A stretch of 24,024 nucleotides of DNA, taken from NCBI GenBank assembly GCA_900553805.1, contig USEU01000028.1:1-24024 (forward strand). The letters run 5' to 3'. The notes beneath the pieces are model-generated. The model saw nothing but the letters and a program-made list of their open reading frames with translations, ran no database searches and was not told where the DNA came from. Shown here in pieces: positions 22,827 through 24,024 of the stretch (positions within the stretch are counted from its first letter, which is position 1; each line of letters opens with the position of its first letter). Source of the stretch: an uncultured Eubacteriales bacterium. Lineage in GTDB: Bacteria; Bacillota; Clostridia; Oscillospirales; Oscillospiraceae. The translations under genes and the position numbers were made by a program.

Positions 22827-23352
22827 CGTCTGTTTCCGCTTCCGCCCAGGTGACGGCAGTGACGGTGTTTTCCGCCTCCTCCATCACGTAGGCAATGCGC
22901 AGATGGGCAGGCAGCGCCTCGCCGGAGGCGGGCAGCAGCACGGTGATCTCCTGGCCGGGGGCGAAGCCGCTGTCGCCGGGGTCGTCCACGGCGCAGCGCA
23001 GAATAACACCGGCGGTGTCCGCCGTCTCCCCGGCGTCGTTGGCGGCAGCCTGCTCCAGCACGGTGACGGTCATCTCCGGGGCGCGCGCGCCCTTTGCCGC
23101 CATCACCATGGGCACATCGGCGGCGCTGCCGCTGTAAACGGCAGCCTCCTCCATCTGCGCGGCAGCCTCCGGGGCGGCTTCCCTGGTGACGGTGAGCCTC
23201 CATGCACCGGCGGCCAGCACCAGGGCCAGGCAGGCGGCAGCGGCAACGAGGGGCTGCCAGCGGACGCGGCGGCGCTTGGGGATACTTTCCGCATCCTCGA
23301 TGTATTTTTCATCCACGTAATTCAGGGATTCCAGCATTTCCTTTCCGTTCAC
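22819..23352 (-). CDS. Anti-sigma-like membrane protein
   Basis: 177 residues. The cytoplasmic N-terminus ESLNYVDEKYIEDAESIPKR is typical of small proteins encoded after clostridial ECF sigma genes. One membrane helix (about 33-52) and an outside domain of about 125 residues rich in Ala/Glu follow, ending near TAVTWAEAETDEK. The start is taken as GTG at 23352, which overlaps the sigma stop (GTGA) and has AAGGAGGG 9 bases upstream inside the sigma gene; an ATG five codons later is the alternative. It probably holds the sigma factor inactive until an envelope signal. No zinc motif was seen, and the signal is unknown. Confidence 0.75.
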   Translation of the reverse strand: MNGKEMLESLNYVDEKYIEDAESIPKRRRVRWQPLVAAAACLALVLAAGAWRLTVTREAAPEAAAQMEEAAVYSGSAADVPMVMAAKGARAPEMTVTVLEQAAANDAGETADTAGVILRCAVDDPGDSGFAPGQEITVLLPASGEALPAHLRIAYVMEEAENTVTAVTWAEAETDEK

Positions 23353-23903
23353 GGCCTGATTCCCTCCTTTTCAAGAAATAGGCGCAGGGCATTGCGGGTG
23401 CGCATCAGCTTGGTTTTCACGTTGCTCTGGCCCAGTCCGAACCGCTGGGCGATCTCGGCAATGCTCTCGGCATACCAGTAGCGGCGCATGAAAATTCTGC
23501 GGTTCTCGTCGCTGAGGGTGCCCAGGAATTCATTCATCAGCGCCCCCAGCTCCTGGGACTGTATCTGCATCTCCCGGGACACGTCCGGGATGCAGTTTTC
23601 CATCTCGGCGGACAGCTCCACCAGCTCCGCCTTGCGCTTGGCGGCGTTGTTCCAGTCCAGCTTGCCCATGGAGAGAAAGCGGCAGATCTTTGCCAGATAC
23701 GCATAGAAAAAAGCGGGTCGGGTGGGCGGGATATTCTCCCATGCCTTCATATAGGTATCGCTGACGCTTTCCTCAGCGTCCTCCCGGTTCCACAAAATCC
23801 GATAGGACAGGTTATACAGCTTGCCGCCGTAGGCCGCCTCCGTCTGCCGGATGGCGTCCTCGTCCCGGCTGAAATACAGATCGATGATCTGTCCGTCCTC
23901 CAT
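23349..23903 (-). CDS. ECF-type RNA polymerase sigma factor
   Basis: 184 residues. Region 2 spans about 5-75 (EDGQIIDLYFSRDEDAIRQT, NREDAEESVSDTYMKAWENI, then FFYAYLAKICRFLSMGKLDW) and region 4 about 115-178 (LSDENRRIFMRRYWYAESIA, then a helix-turn-helix ending GQSNVKTKLMRTRNALRLFL). The linker carries MENCIPDVSREMQIQSQELG. An AGGAGG site lies 7 bases before the ATG. The gene is coupled to the next through a GTGA overlap. It is the closest relative in the window of the broken sigma gene at 163. Confidence 0.92.
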   Translation of the reverse strand: MEDGQIIDLYFSRDEDAIRQTEAAYGGKLYNLSYRILWNREDAEESVSDTYMKAWENIPPTRPAFFYAYLAKICRFLSMGKLDWNNAAKRKAELVELSAEMENCIPDVSREMQIQSQELGALMNEFLGTLSDENRRIFMRRYWYAESIAEIAQRFGLGQSNVKTKLMRTRNALRLFLEKEGIRP

Positions 23904-23927
23904 CTTGGCACCTCCTGATTGCCCTCA

Positions 23928-23962
23928 CCCTTTAGGTGGGAATTTCACTCAAATCGGTCACA
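23928..23962 (-). promoter_or_regulatory. ECF-type promoter-like element of the sigma gene
   Basis: On the minus strand TGTGACC (23956-23962), 16 bases, then CCACCTAAAGGG (23928-23939), the same plan as at 19706 and 103. Confidence 0.5.
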
Positions 23963-23971
23963 TTATTGTTT

Positions 23972-24024
23972 AGGCAACACCGCACAATTTGGCAAGAAGC
24001 CCCAGCCTGGATTTTTGGCTCAAT
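23972..24024. mobile_element. Palindromic (MITE-like) element, family A, copy 3 (cut by window end)
   Basis: The 53 bases present match copy 2 (12706 onward) without a visible difference, starting AGGCAACACCGCACAATT. It begins 10 bases beyond the sigma promoter. The right half is outside the window. Confidence 0.8.

Overview
The window looks like a chromosomal stretch from a GC-rich gut Clostridia, most likely Oscillospiraceae (clostridial cluster IV: Oscillibacter/Flavonifractor-like). This is inferred from low-GC-type promoters and strong AGGAGG ribosome sites in GC-rich coding DNA, several small sigma/anti-sigma pairs, a clostridial-type MnmA, a RACo-type corrinoid activator, a Cys-rich KTR protein and DUF998. 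No rRNA, tRNA, CRISPR array, transposase or integrase was seen.

Layout. 1-600: a dispersed-repeat copy, then a decayed ECF sigma gene (promoter and RBS intact, middle deleted) fused to a decayed antisense MFS transporter fragment. 698-7858: two secreted cell-wall proteins on the minus strand, each with signal peptide, GH24 lysozyme-like domain, InlB-type B repeat and many SH3b domains. Their promoters share the same two operator-like dyads. The smaller protein keeps the lysozyme catalytic residues; the larger appears to have lost two of three. 7968-8130: a 163-bp palindromic element (family A). 8189-9283: mnmA with its own promoter and terminator. 9371-9569: a second copy of the dispersed repeat (family B). 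9578-12559: a YfhO-family membrane glycosyltransferase-like protein, then a second family-A palindrome.

12885-15846 is a tight minus-strand operon: TetR regulator, Cys-rich KTR zinc ribbon, DUF998 membrane protein, small unknown membrane protein, Vat/XAT-type acetyltransferase and a CAT-like acetyltransferase with an internal in-frame deletion. It starts at a strong promoter with two dyads at the -10 and start region. 15928-16158 holds a nested inverted repeat and 18-bp direct repeats. 16241-17350 encodes a Sel1-repeat protein with an unrecognised N-terminal domain, followed by the third family-B copy.

17719-19661 is an ECF sigma/membrane anti-sigma-like pair (minus), divergent from an operon 19849-22780 (plus): RACo-like corrinoid-protein activator, VOC protein and DUF3786 protein. 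22819-23903 is a second sigma/anti-sigma-like pair (minus). The window ends inside a third family-A copy.

How it fits together: the sigma pairs look like autoregulated envelope-sensing switches, since all three sigma genes, including the dead one, have a similar TGTNAC-N16 promoter-like element. The lysozyme/SH3 pair looks co-regulated by an unknown DNA-binding factor. The TetR operon looks like an inducible xenobiotic-resistance cassette. Functions are from reading sequence motifs only; no search was run.
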